In this document: piece after piece, positions 9,444 through 18,132 of the stretch
Layout of the letters: the number at the start of each line of letters is the position of its first letter
Numbering within the stretch: position 1 is the first letter of the stretch
DNA from: Ancylobacter moscoviensis
Lineage (GTDB): Bacteria > Pseudomonadota > Alphaproteobacteria > Rhizobiales > Xanthobacteraceae
Reading direction: 5' to 3'
Assembly: GCF_007559435.1 (NCBI RefSeq)
Contig: NZ_VMBP01000004.1
Coordinates: forward strand, 310,001-374,000
DNA length: 64,000 nucleotides
Notes under the pieces: model-generated
The model's database searches: none
Told to the model about the DNA's origin: nothing
What the model saw: only the letters and a program-made list of their open reading frames with translations
Made by a program: the position numbers and the translations under genes

Positions 9444-9980
9444 ATGGCATCGACGCGCGTGACGCAGAAGGGGGCGCCCGGCGCCCGTCTTTCCGCCTTG
9501 GCTGCGCTGGCGGCGACAGGGGTCGTGGCGGTCGGGCTCGCGGGTTGCTCCGGCGGCATGCCGATGGCCACGGCCAATATGGGCCTCTCGCGCTCGCCCA
9601 CCGGCTTCGTCTCCGAGCAGCAGCGTGGCTATGTGATCACCGAGGGGGCGCTCGAGCAAATTCCCATCGGGTCGAGCCAGGAGCAGGTCCTGCTGGTGCT
9701 GGGCACTCCTTCGACTGTCGCCACCGTGGACGGCGAGGTGTTCTATTACATCTCGCAGAAGGCCAAGAAGGTGATGTTCATGCGGCCGGAGATCGTCGAC
9801 CAGCGCGTGCTCGCGGTCTATTTCGACCCGAAGGACAAGCGCGTCACCCGCATCGCGGACTACGGCCTGAAGGACGGCAAGGTGTTCGACTTCATCAGCC
9901 GCTCCACGCCGACCGGCGGACAGGAAGTCTCGCTCATCGGCCAGATTTTCAACGCCACCAACTTCCGGCCGGGGATGTAG
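9444..9980 (+). CDS. bamE: Outer membrane protein assembly factor BamE (SmpA/OmlA)
   Basis: A 178-residue lipoprotein with lipobox VGLAGC (Cys35) after a hydrophobic signal. The BamE domain shows ITEGALEQIPIGSSQEQVLL, LGTPSTVATVDGEVFYYIS and a C-terminal region specific to alphaproteobacteria. It is a peripheral component of the BAM complex at the inner face of the outer membrane. Start ATG 9444 is preceded by GGAGTTGAG; the frame continues upstream but the extension has no signal character. It is divergent from the bc1-chaperone gene, a conserved arrangement. Confidence 0.9.
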   Translation: MASTRVTQKGAPGARLSALAALAATGVVAVGLAGCSGGMPMATANMGLSRSPTGFVSEQQRGYVITEGALEQIPIGSSQEQVLLVLGTPSTVATVDGEVFYYISQKAKKVMFMRPEIVDQRVLAVYFDPKDKRVTRIADYGLKDGKVFDFISRSTPTGGQEVSLIGQIFNATNFRPGM

Positions 9981-10010
9981 GATCGCCCTACGCTTCGCGC
10001 AGGATGCGTC

Positions 10011-10041
10011 ATGGCCGGGCCCGTCCCGGCCATTCGCTTTT
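10011..10041 (+). terminator. Rho-independent terminator of bamE
   Basis: A perfect 9-bp stem ATGGCCGGG / CCCGGCCAT with a five-base loop is followed by TCGCTTTTC, 30 bases after the bamE stop. Confidence 0.75.
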
Positions 10042-10064
10042 CTGGCGGTGGCGGGCAGCGCGTT

Positions 10065-11306
10065 TCAGCCGAAGCGGTGCGGCGAGAACGGAGCGGGATC
10101 CGTGCAGGGCGTCTCCCCGTCCATCATCTCCGCCAGCAGCCGGCCGGTGATCGGCCCGAGCGTGAAACCCAGATGCTGGTGGCCGATGGCGAGCCACATG
10201 CCGTTCTGGCCGGGTGCCGCCCCGATCACTGGCAGCATGTCCGGGAAAGCCGGGCGGGAACCCATCCACGGCTCCGGCTCGGCGCGCGCAGCGAGGGGGA
10301 AGAGCTGGCGCGCCAGCGTCTCCGTGCGATCGAGCTGCACGGGCGTCTTCGGCGCGTCGCGGCGGGCGAATTCCACGCCCGTCGTCAGGCGAATGCCGCC
10401 GACCATCGGTGTGATGACGTAGCCGCCTTCCTCATCGAGCACCGGCCGCGACAGCGCCGCGCCGTCCGCGGCGTGATAATGCATGTGGTAGCCGCGCTTG
10501 ACCTGCAGCGGCAGGCGCAGGCCGAAGGGGCGCAGCACGTCCATCGCCCACGGGCCGAGCGCCACCACCACCTCCGGCGCCTCGACACCCCCCTCCTCCG
10601 TCGTCACCGACCAGCCCGAGCCGAGACGTGCGAGGGTGCGCGCGTCGCCGCGGCGCACATGCCCGCCCAATGCCGCGAAATGGGCGGCATAAGCTTGGGT
10701 GACGCCTCCGGGGCTGGAGACCGAGTGCGGGTCCGACCAGATCACCGCGCCGCGGAACACCGGGCGCAGCGACGGTTCCATCGCCAGGGCCTCGTCGACG
10801 CCGATCTCGCGCGCGCTGAGGCCGTATTGGCGGGCCAGCGGAAACTCGCTGCGTTCGTTCTCAAGCCCGGCCTCTGTGCGGTAGAGCTTGAGCCAGCCGC
10901 CTTCGCGGAAGAAATGCCCGGCTCCGCTCGCCCCGGCGAGGCGCTCATGCTCGGCGAGGCTGTGGGCCAGCAGGGTCTCGATGGTGCGGGCATAGTCGAG
11001 GATGCGCGCGGGCGCGGAAGCGCGCCAGTAGGCGAACAGCCACGGCACGAGGCCGGGCAGCGCGTTCCAGTGGTAATGCGCCGCGGGATTGCGGCCGAGA
11101 GCGACGTCGGCCAGCGCGGATATCCTGCGGGGAAAGGCGACGGGATAGATCGAGGCCCGCTCGACCAGCCCGGCATTGCCGTAGGAGGTCTCCTCTCCCG
11201 GCCCTCTCCGGTCGACCAGGACGACCGACCGTCCGCGCATCGCGAGATTGAGGGCGATGGAGGTACCGACGATGCCGGCACCGAGCACGATCGTGTCGGT
11301 CTTCAT
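10065..11306 (-). CDS. FAD-dependent amino acid oxidoreductase (DadA-like)
   Basis: A 413-residue flavoprotein of the D-amino acid oxidase/dehydrogenase superfamily. It has the N-terminal dinucleotide-binding IVLGAGIVGTSIALNLAMRG, ETSYGNAGLVERASIYP as in DadA, VKRGYHMHYH, and the C-terminal IGHQHLGFTLGPITG. DadA enzymes oxidatively deaminate D-amino acids to 2-oxo acids and pass electrons to the respiratory chain. The substrate here is not readable. It lies just downstream of an amino-acid-binding protein gene on the same strand (70 bases), suggesting linked uptake and catabolism of an amino acid. Confidence 0.85.
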   Translation of the reverse strand: MKTDTIVLGAGIVGTSIALNLAMRGRSVVLVDRRGPGEETSYGNAGLVERASIYPVAFPRRISALADVALGRNPAAHYHWNALPGLVPWLFAYWRASAPARILDYARTIETLLAHSLAEHERLAGASGAGHFFREGGWLKLYRTEAGLENERSEFPLARQYGLSAREIGVDEALAMEPSLRPVFRGAVIWSDPHSVSSPGGVTQAYAAHFAALGGHVRRGDARTLARLGSGWSVTTEEGGVEAPEVVVALGPWAMDVLRPFGLRLPLQVKRGYHMHYHAADGAALSRPVLDEEGGYVITPMVGGIRLTTGVEFARRDAPKTPVQLDRTETLARQLFPLAARAEPEPWMGSRPAFPDMLPVIGAAPGQNGMWLAIGHQHLGFTLGPITGRLLAEMMDGETPCTDPAPFSPHRFG

Positions 11307-11376
11307 GAAGGGGGCTTTCGGGAGACGGGGAAGGCGCGCAAGGGCGGCGCGCCGGAGCGCGCCGCCCGCTCCGTCC

Positions 11377-12141
11377 TCAGTTGATGGGGAACGGGAAGTA
11401 CTTGGCGTTGATCTTCTGGTAGGTCCCGTCCGCCTGGATCTCCTTGATCGCCTTGTTGAGCATCTCGCGAAGCTCGGTGTCCTCCTTGCGGACGGCGATG
11501 CCGGTGCCCTGCGGGTTCACGTCCTTGAGGTCCGGGCCGACGAACTTGCAGCACTTGCCGGCGTCGGTCTTCTCCAGCCACTCATAGCCCACGAACTTGT
11601 CGACGAGGACGGCGTCGAGACGGCCGGCGGCGAGGTCGGCATTGGCCTCGTCCTGGGTCGGGTAGAGCTTGGCCTCGGTGCCCTTGTACTTGTCCTCGAG
11701 ATAGGTCGCGCTGGTCGTGGACGACTGGGCGCCGACGACCTTGCCCTTCAGGGCCTCGGGCGTGATCTCGGTGATCTTGGTGTCCTTCGGCGCCATGAAG
11801 TTTCCGGGCGTCAGGTAGTAGGGGATGGTGAAATCCACCTTTTCCTTGCGCTCGTCGGTGATCGACATGGAGGCGACGATGGCGTCGTATTTCTTGGCGA
11901 GCAGCGCCGGGATGATGCCGTCCCAGTCCTGCGCCACGAAGGTGCATTCGACCTTCATCTTCTCGCACAGCGCGTTGGCGATATCGATATCGAAACCGAT
12001 AAGCTTGCCGGTCGTGTCGACCGAATTGAAGGGCGGATAGGCACCCTCGGTGCCGATGCGCACCTTCTTGATCTCGGCCTGCGCGGCGCCCGTGCCGATG
12101 GCAAGGGCGGCGGCTGCGATCAGAATCTTGGCGATTTTCAT
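11377..12141 (-). CDS. Amino acid ABC transporter substrate-binding protein (LAO/HisJ type)
   Basis: A 254-residue periplasmic binding protein with a signal peptide of about 22 residues ending GAAQA. Family 3 motifs are VRIGTEGAYPPFNSVDTTGK, GFDIDIANALCEKMKVECTF, DWDGIIPALLAKKYDAIVAS and MSITDERKEKVDFTIPYY. The pattern is that of lysine/arginine/ornithine- or histidine-binding proteins. No permease or ATPase genes are adjacent, so it is an orphan here and must use a transporter encoded elsewhere. It is followed by the DadA-like gene. Confidence 0.9.
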   Translation of the reverse strand: MKIAKILIAAAALAIGTGAAQAEIKKVRIGTEGAYPPFNSVDTTGKLIGFDIDIANALCEKMKVECTFVAQDWDGIIPALLAKKYDAIVASMSITDERKEKVDFTIPYYLTPGNFMAPKDTKITEITPEALKGKVVGAQSSTTSATYLEDKYKGTEAKLYPTQDEANADLAAGRLDAVLVDKFVGYEWLEKTDAGKCCKFVGPDLKDVNPQGTGIAVRKEDTELREMLNKAIKEIQADGTYQKINAKYFPFPIN

Positions 12142-12250
12142 TTTGGCGGTTCCCGATGTCAGGCACCGGATGCTCCGATGCCTTCCCCAAGAGGCTAGGT
12201 CGGAGCCTCGGCACAGGCAATCGGGGAATCGCCTAGCCTTTGGTGCAGTC

Positions 12251-13264
12251 TCAGAAGTGGCTGAAGCTGCCCTTCGCGAAGGTCATCGCCGCTCCATTGG
12301 AGGCGCGTACCGTCAGCCCCTGCCCGGCCTGTGTGCGGCCAATGACCGAGACGCCGATGCCGGCCGCCGTCGCGAAGGTGGTGAAGGCGTCCAGTTCCTC
12401 GTCCGGCATGACCGCGAGGATTTCGTAGTCGTCGCCGCCGGTCAGCACGGTCTCGATCAGGGCCGGCTCGGCCTCGATGGCCGCGCGCGCGGCGGGGCTG
12501 AGCGGGATGCGATCGACCTCGATCTCGCCGGCGACGCCGGAGGCGGCCAGCATTTTGGTCAGGTCGCCCACGAGTCCATCCGACACATCCATGGCCGCAC
12601 TGGCCCGGCCTCGCAGAGCACGGGCGAGCGCAAGGCGCGGCCGTGGAAGGAGATAGCGCTCCTTCAGGAAGGCAGCGGCCTTTTCTCCGAGGCCGGCAAA
12701 CCCCGCCCGCGATGGGTCGAGCCGCAGGGCAAGGCCCAGTGCCGCGTCGCCGATGGTGCCGCTCACCACAATGGCCTGATCGGGCTTTGCGGTTGCCCGG
12801 CGCACCATCTGCCCGGCCGGCACAACGCCGAAGGCCGTGATGGACACGATGAAGGGCCCCGGCGTGCGCACGGTGTCGCCCCCGAGCAGCGGCGCGCCGT
12901 AGAGGGACGCGTCGGCACCGATACCACGCGCGAAGGCGGTGAGTGCGGCGGCATCCATTTCGGGAGGGATGGCGAAGGCGAGCAGTACGCCGAGGGGTTC
13001 GGCGCCCTTGGCGGCGAGATCGGACAGGTTCACCCGCATCGCCTTGCGGGCGATGGCTTCCGGCGGATCGTCGGCGAAGAAGTGCACGCCGGCGACCAGC
13101 GCGTCCTTGGTCAGGACGAGTTCGTGGCCCGGCGGGACAGAGAGCAGCGCGGCATCGTCCTTGAGGCCGAGCGCGCCGGGGTGGGTCGCGATCGGCTCGA
13201 ACAGCCGGGCGATCAGCAGGTCTTCACCCGAAGCCTTTGCATCGCCGGAGCCACCCGCCGTCAT
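12251..13264 (-). CDS. thiL: Thiamine-monophosphate kinase
   Basis: A 337-residue ATP-dependent kinase making thiamine diphosphate from thiamine monophosphate. It is an AIR-synthase-fold protein with GLKDDAALLSVPPGHELVLT, KDALVAGVHF, RVNLSDLAAKGAEPLG, LLGGDTVRTPGPFIVSITAF, SGTIGDAALGLALR and AAMDVSDGLVGDL. It is the last gene of the glyA-to-thiL run, ten bases after nusB. A GC-rich imperfect inverted repeat lies in the 109 bases after its stop, but no clear terminator was found. Confidence 0.93.
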   Translation of the reverse strand: MTAGGSGDAKASGEDLLIARLFEPIATHPGALGLKDDAALLSVPPGHELVLTKDALVAGVHFFADDPPEAIARKAMRVNLSDLAAKGAEPLGVLLAFAIPPEMDAAALTAFARGIGADASLYGAPLLGGDTVRTPGPFIVSITAFGVVPAGQMVRRATAKPDQAIVVSGTIGDAALGLALRLDPSRAGFAGLGEKAAAFLKERYLLPRPRLALARALRGRASAAMDVSDGLVGDLTKMLAASGVAGEIEVDRIPLSPAARAAIEAEPALIETVLTGGDDYEILAVMPDEELDAFTTFATAAGIGVSVIGRTQAGQGLTVRASNGAAMTFAKGSFSHF

Positions 13265-13273
13265 CCCGCCTCC

Positions 13274-13753
13274 CTAGCCGGTGAACTCGGCCGGCCGCTT
13301 CTCACGCGCCAGCCCGTCCAGCACGGCGTTGACCATGCCGGTTTCCTCGCGGTCGAGGAAGGCGGCGGCCACGTTCACATATTCCGCCACGACGACGCGG
13401 GCGGGAATATCGGAGCGTTCGGTTAGTTCATAGGCGCCCGCGCGCAGCACGGCGCGCAACACCGCCTCGATGCGCTTGAGGGGCCAGCCCTTCACCAGCG
13501 CCGCGTCGAGTACCGGATCGATGGCGCGCTGCTCGCGCACCACGCCGCCGACGATGTCGCGGAACAGATTGAGGTCGGCAGCCGCGATCTCGTCGCCCTC
13601 GATCTCCTGCCCGATCCAATGGCTCTCGAACTGGGCGAGGATTTCCGATAGCGGCGTCCCAGCCAGATCCATCTGGTAGAGCGCCTGGACGGCGTTGAGC
13701 CGTGCCGCGCTCTTGCGCAGCGGCTTGTGATTGACGGGTTTGGCGCTCGTCAT
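13274..13753 (-). CDS. nusB: Transcription antitermination factor NusB
   Basis: A 159-residue all-helical RNA-binding protein that binds boxA with NusE/S10 in rRNA antitermination. Supporting blocks are [16 protein letters not shown] near the N-terminus and [20 protein letters not shown] followed by [13 protein letters not shown] and [19 protein letters not shown]. Its ATG overlaps the ribH stop (ATGA), indicating translational coupling. Confidence 0.93.
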   Translation of the reverse strand: MTSAKPVNHKPLRKSAARLNAVQALYQMDLAGTPLSEILAQFESHWIGQEIEGDEIAAADLNLFRDIVGGVVREQRAIDPVLDAALVKGWPLKRIEAVLRAVLRAGAYELTERSDIPARVVVAEYVNVAAAFLDREETGMVNAVLDGLAREKRPAEFTG

Positions 13754-14256
13754 GATGCCTTATCCACGCGCCGTTTGAGGCGCAGCAGGGCGAAAGCCGC
13801 CTCGACCGTGCCGCCGCCCTTGTTGCCTTCCGACACGCGGGCGCGGGCCCAGGCCTGCTCGTCGTTCTCGACGGTGAGGATACCGTTGCCGAGCGGCAGC
13901 TTGCGGGCGACCGCGAGATCCATGAGCGCGCGCGAGGATTCTCCCGCGACGATCTCGAAATGATAGGTCTCGCCCCGCACCACGCAGCCCAGCGCGACGG
14001 CCGCGTCATAGGGGGTGCCGGCGGCGGCGGCGGCGTCAAGCGCAATGGCGATGGCGGTCGGAATCTCCAGCGCGCCGGGCATGGAGATCACGTCCGCCGT
14101 GGCGCCGGCGGCGGCGACCGCCTGCCGGGCGCCCGCCAGAAGCTCGTCGGCGATGTCGTCATAGAAGCGCGCCTCGACAATGAGGACGCGCGCGCCGGTC
14201 AGCGGCACGGCGGCAGCGGCATCATCGGATGCACGCGGCGGGCGGGGGCTCGCCAT
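13750..14256 (-). CDS. ribH: 6,7-dimethyl-8-ribityllumazine synthase
   Basis: A 168-residue lumazine synthase condensing 5-amino-6-ribitylaminouracil with dihydroxybutanone phosphate. It has [32 protein letters not shown] and the conserved [19 protein letters not shown], including the catalytic His, followed by [12 protein letters not shown]. It forms large oligomers in the family. It lies 45 bases after ribE and is coupled to nusB downstream. Confidence 0.94.
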   Translation of the reverse strand: MASPRPPRASDDAAAAVPLTGARVLIVEARFYDDIADELLAGARQAVAAAGATADVISMPGALEIPTAIAIALDAAAAAGTPYDAAVALGCVVRGETYHFEIVAGESSRALMDLAVARKLPLGNGILTVENDEQAWARARVSEGNKGGGTVEAAFALLRLKRRVDKAS

Positions 14257-14301
14257 GGAAGGAACCTCATGAACTCTGCTCGGGCCGACGACGTACAGCC
14301 G

Positions 14302-14892
14302 TCAACGGAACTCCGCAAGACGCGCAGCATAACGGGCCATCATGTCGACTTCGATATTGACAAGACCGCCCGCGCGGACGTCGCCCCATGTCGTATGGGT
14401 GAGCGTGTGGGGGATGAGAAGGCAGGAGAAGCGTGTGCCGTCGACATCGTTGACGGTAAGCGAGGTGCCGTCGAGCGTCACCGAGCCCTTCACGGCGATG
14501 AAGGGAGCCAGCGCTTCCGGCGCCTCGAAGGTGAAGCGGGTCGTCTCGCCGAGATCCTCGCGCTCGACGACGCGGGCGATGCCGTCGACATGTCCCTGCA
14601 CGATGTGCCCGCCGAGCTCGTCGCCGATCTTCAGCGCGCGCTCGAGATTGAGCCGGCGGCCTTCGGTCCAGCCGCTCGCCGTGGTCACGGCCAGCGTCTC
14701 GGGTGCGGCCTCGACCTCGAAGGCATCGGGCTGCGTCGCCACCACGGTGAGGCACACGCCGGAGCAGGCGATGGAGGCGCCGAGCTCGATGGACGCGGTG
14801 TCGTAGCGGGTGGCGATGGTCAGCCGCCGCACGTCGTTGCGGGGCTCCACGGCGCGCAGGGTGCCGATGTCGGTGACGATGCCGGTGAACAT
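14302..14892 (-). CDS. ribE: Riboflavin synthase alpha subunit
   Basis: A 196-residue trimeric enzyme dismutating two lumazine molecules to riboflavin. It shows the usual tandem barrels, each with a lumazine-binding pattern: MFTGIVTDIGTL and ASIACSGVCLTVV in the first, GGHIVQGHVDGIARVVERE and SVTLDGTSLTVNDVDG in the second. Its ATG overlaps the ribD stop by one base (TAATG). Confidence 0.94.
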   Translation of the reverse strand: MFTGIVTDIGTLRAVEPRNDVRRLTIATRYDTASIELGASIACSGVCLTVVATQPDAFEVEAAPETLAVTTASGWTEGRRLNLERALKIGDELGGHIVQGHVDGIARVVEREDLGETTRFTFEAPEALAPFIAVKGSVTLDGTSLTVNDVDGTRFSCLLIPHTLTHTTWGDVRAGGLVNIEVDMMARYAARLAEFR

Positions 14893-16004
14893 TAACGACG
14901 CCTCATGATGCGCAGGCGATCCTCGCCATGCCGCTCGCTTTCACAGACCGTCAGATAGTCATCGAGGGCGGAAAGCGGCAGGCCCTCCAGCGCATCGAGC
15001 GCCTCGTCGCCAAGCCGTACCGGCGCCTCGAAGACGTTGGCCTCGTCGACCAGCCGCTCGCGCAGGAAGGCCGCCGCGATGCGTGGGCCAGCCTCCACCA
15101 TGACACGGGTGATACCGCGCAGCGCCAGCAGCTTCAGCGTCTCGTTGAGGTCGAGCCCGCCATCGGGACGGCGGCGCACGCGCATCACTTCGATGCCCAT
15201 CGCCACCAGCATGGCCTCGGGCGCGTCCGGCGCGTCCTCCGCCGCGACGACCCAGAGCGGGGCGACGGAGAGGCTGCGGGCGAGCGCGCTGGTCGGAGGC
15301 AGGCGGAGCGACGCATCGAGCACGATGCGGAGTGGCGAGCGGTCCTGCATGCCGGGCAGACGGCAGGTCAGCAAAGGATCGTCGGCGAGCACGGTGCCGA
15401 TGCCGGTGAGCACGGCGTCATGCAGCGAGCGCATCATGTGCACCCGCCCGCGCGCCACCTCGCCCGTGATCGCCGCCGGGCGCCGGCCGGCCAGCCCGAC
15501 CTTGCCGTCCGCCGACACGGCGAGCTTGAGCATGATGTGCGGCCGCCCCTCGGTGACGCGGCGGATGTGGCCGGCATGGGCGATGTGCGCCTCGGCCGCG
15601 CCGACGCCGACTTCCACCTCGATGCCCGCCTCGCGAAGAATGGAGAAGCCGCGCCCGGCGACGCGGAAATCCGGGTCCTCGATGGCCGCCACCACGCGGG
15701 ATATTCCCGCCGCGCGCACCGCGTCGACACAGGGCGGCGTGCCGCCGTGATGGGAGCACGGTTCCAGCGTCACGTAGAGGGTTGCGCCGCGCGCGCCCTC
15801 CCCGGCCTGTTCCAGAGCCTGAGGCTCGGCGTGCGGGCGCCCGCCCTTCGCGGTCCAGCCGCGGCCGAGCACGACGGGGCCTTGCGGCGTCTCGCGCACG
15901 ACGAGCGCGCCAACGGCGGGGTTCGGCCAGGTGTGGCCCATTTCCCGACGGCCGGCGCTCAGCGCGGCGGCCATCAGGGCTTCGTCATAAGAGGTCTTGG
16001 TCAT
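14892..16004 (-). CDS. ribD: Bifunctional riboflavin deaminase/reductase RibD
   Basis: A 370-residue two-domain enzyme. The N-terminal cytidine-deaminase-like domain has zinc ligands in HAE (His58, catalytic Glu60) and in EPCSHHGGTPPC (Cys83, Cys92). The C-terminal reductase domain (about 150-365) has LKLAVSADGKVGLAG, LTGIGTVLADDPLLTCRLPG and the late VMVEAGPRIAAAFL. It carries out deamination and side-chain reduction in riboflavin synthesis. It lies 42 bases after nrdR in the operon. Confidence 0.94.
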   Translation of the reverse strand: MTKTSYDEALMAAALSAGRREMGHTWPNPAVGALVVRETPQGPVVLGRGWTAKGGRPHAEPQALEQAGEGARGATLYVTLEPCSHHGGTPPCVDAVRAAGISRVVAAIEDPDFRVAGRGFSILREAGIEVEVGVGAAEAHIAHAGHIRRVTEGRPHIMLKLAVSADGKVGLAGRRPAAITGEVARGRVHMMRSLHDAVLTGIGTVLADDPLLTCRLPGMQDRSPLRIVLDASLRLPPTSALARSLSVAPLWVVAAEDAPDAPEAMLVAMGIEVMRVRRRPDGGLDLNETLKLLALRGITRVMVEAGPRIAAAFLRERLVDEANVFEAPVRLGDEALDALEGLPLSALDDYLTVCESERHGEDRLRIMRRR

Positions 16005-16046
16005 GGCAGGAACATGCCGTCCCGGCAGGAGGCGTGGGGAGCGGCA

Positions 16047-16571
16047 TCAATCATCGAGCCCTGCACCGCCGGCGCGGCGGACGGGCCTCAGATCGTCATC
16101 ATCGGAGAGGCCATCGGAAGGCCGGGTCTCGAGCTCGCCGAGAACGGCCTCGAAATCCTTGGCCTCGCGGAAATTGCGATAGACCGAGGCGAAGCGGACA
16201 TAGGCGATGTCGTCGAGCTGCTTGAGGCTTTCCATCACCCGCTCGCCGATCATCTCGGAGGTGATCTCGCTCTCGCCCATGCTTTCCAGCCGCCGGACGA
16301 GGCCGGAGACGAGGCGCTCGACCCGCTCGGGATCGACGGGGCGCTTGCGCAGCGCCACCTCGATCGAGCGGGCGAGCTTGTCGCGGTCGAAGGGAACGCG
16401 GCGGCCGGAGCGCTTGAGGACGGTCAGCTCACGCAGCTGCACGCGCTCGAAGGTGGTGAAGCGGCCGCCGCAATCCGGGCAGATGCGGCGGCGGCGTATG
16501 GCGGCGCTGTCCTCGGTGGGACGGGAGTCCTTGACCTGGGTGTCGAGGCTTCCGCAGTAGGGACAGCGCAT
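16047..16571 (-). CDS. nrdR: Transcriptional repressor NrdR
   Basis: A 174-residue repressor of ribonucleotide reductase genes. It has a zinc ribbon with CxxC pairs (Cys3/Cys6 and Cys31/Cys34), [19 protein letters not shown], then an ATP-cone domain ([19 protein letters not shown]) and [20 protein letters not shown]. The acidic C-terminal tail (SDDDDLRP) is variable in the family. It lies eight bases after glyA, the conserved arrangement. Confidence 0.95.
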   Translation of the reverse strand: MRCPYCGSLDTQVKDSRPTEDSAAIRRRRICPDCGGRFTTFERVQLRELTVLKRSGRRVPFDRDKLARSIEVALRKRPVDPERVERLVSGLVRRLESMGESEITSEMIGERVMESLKQLDDIAYVRFASVYRNFREAKDFEAVLGELETRPSDGLSDDDDLRPVRRAGGAGLDD

Positions 16572-16579
16572 CGTGGGCC

Positions 16580-17887
16580 TCAGCTATAGATCGGGAAGCG
16601 GGCGAGAAGCTCGGCGACCTTGCCGCGCACCGCCGCTTCGACGAGGCTATCCTCGTCCGTGCCCTTCTGCGAGAGCACGTCGAGAACTTCCGCGATCATA
16701 TCGCCGATCTGCTGGAATTCCGCGACACCGAAGCCGCGGGTGGTGCCTGCCGGCGTACCGAGGCGCACGCCCGACGTCACCATCGGCTTCTCGGGATCGA
16801 ACGGGATGCCGTTCTTGTTGCAGGTGATGTGGGCCCGGCCGAGCGCGATCTCGGAGACCTTGCCGGTCAGCTTCTTCGGCCGCAGGTCGACCAGCATCAG
16901 GTGCGTGTCGGTGCCGCCCGAGACGATCTCGAAGCCGTGGCCCTTGAGATTTTCCGCAAGCGCCTTCGCGTTTTCGACGACGTTCTTCGCGTAGACCTTG
17001 AACTCCGGCTGCAACGCCTCGCCGAAGGCCACGGCCTTCGCCGCGATGACGTGCATCAGCGGGCCACCCTGGATGCCGGGGAAGATGGCGGAGTTGAACT
17101 TCTTCGCCAGATCCTCGTCATTGGTCAGGATCATACCACCGCGCGGGCCGCGCAGGGTCTTGTGGGTCGTGGTGGTGGTCACATGCGCATGCGGTACCGG
17201 ATTGGGGTGCGCGCCGCCCGCGACGAGGCCGGCGAAGTGCGCCATGTCGACCATCAGATACGCACCGACCGAATCGGCGATGGCGCGCATCTTCGCGAAG
17301 TCGATGTGACGCGGATAGGCCGAGCCGCCTGCGACGATCACCTTCGGCTTGTGCTCGTCGGCGAGCTTGGCGACCTCTTCATAGTCGATGCGCTGGTCGT
17401 CGCGGCGCACGCTGTAGGGCACCGGCTTGAACCACTTGCCCGACAGGCTCACCGGCGCACCGTGGGTCAGATGACCGCCGGCGGCGAGGTTGAGGCCGAG
17501 GAAGGTGTCGCCCGGCTGCATGAGGGCGAAGAACACGGCGGTGTTCGCCTGCGCCCCCGAATGGGGCTGCACATTGGCGAAACCGGCGCCGAAGAGCTTC
17601 TTGGCGCGGTCGATGGCGAGCTGCTCGGCCACGTCCACGAACTGGCAGCCACCGTAGTAGCGACGACCCGGATAGCCCTCGGCGTACTTGTTCGTCAGCA
17701 CCGAACCCTGCGCCTCGAGAACGGCGCGCGAGACGATGTTCTCCGAAGCGATCAGCTCGATCTCGTCGCGCTGGCGACCGAGTTCGGCGGTGATCGCGCC
17801 GGCGAGCTCCGGATCGGTCTCGGCAAGCGACGCCGAGAAGAAGCGGCTGATGGTGTTGCTGGAAGAAGCGTGAGCTTCGGACGACAT
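16580..17887 (-). CDS. glyA: Serine hydroxymethyltransferase
   Basis: A 435-residue PLP enzyme interconverting serine and glycine with tetrahydrofolate, the main one-carbon source. The PLP lysine is Lys243 in [15 protein letters not shown]; other blocks are [24 protein letters not shown] and [10 protein letters not shown]. Start ATG 17887 follows GGGAGGCC; the frame runs upstream to 18076 without family similarity. It is the first gene of glyA-nrdR-ribD-ribE-ribH-nusB-thiL and is divergent from the polyamine deacetylase gene. Confidence 0.95.
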   Translation of the reverse strand: MSSEAHASSSNTISRFFSASLAETDPELAGAITAELGRQRDEIELIASENIVSRAVLEAQGSVLTNKYAEGYPGRRYYGGCQFVDVAEQLAIDRAKKLFGAGFANVQPHSGAQANTAVFFALMQPGDTFLGLNLAAGGHLTHGAPVSLSGKWFKPVPYSVRRDDQRIDYEEVAKLADEHKPKVIVAGGSAYPRHIDFAKMRAIADSVGAYLMVDMAHFAGLVAGGAHPNPVPHAHVTTTTTHKTLRGPRGGMILTNDEDLAKKFNSAIFPGIQGGPLMHVIAAKAVAFGEALQPEFKVYAKNVVENAKALAENLKGHGFEIVSGGTDTHLMLVDLRPKKLTGKVSEIALGRAHITCNKNGIPFDPEKPMVTSGVRLGTPAGTTRGFGVAEFQQIGDMIAEVLDVLSQKGTDEDSLVEAAVRGKVAELLARFPIYS

Positions 17888-18132
17888 AGACCGGCCTCCC
17901 TGGGCGGTGGCGATGCCTCCCGGCCGACCTCGTGCCGGCCGCGAAATCGAGGCGGGTCGCTTAGCACAGCACCCGGAACGTTTCAAAGCACGCCTGCCGC
18001 AGAGGCGCCTTGCATCCACGCGGCAGCTCGCGCCGAACCGTGCGACACGGGGTGGCCAGCGGATGGCATTCCCCACTGGCGTTGCTTATCGTTGGGCTCC
18101 CGGCCCCGCGACTGTTTCCGGACGCTTTGACC

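Noticed and set aside
12191-12240. GGCTAGG ... CCTAGCC inverted repeat between thiL and the binding-protein gene
   Set aside because: Arms are only seven bases and 32 bases apart, with no U-run, so it is not convincing as a terminator or operator.
17888-18132. Possible riboswitch upstream of glyA
   Set aside because: No glycine- or SAM-riboswitch core or pairing pattern could be traced in the 245 bases.
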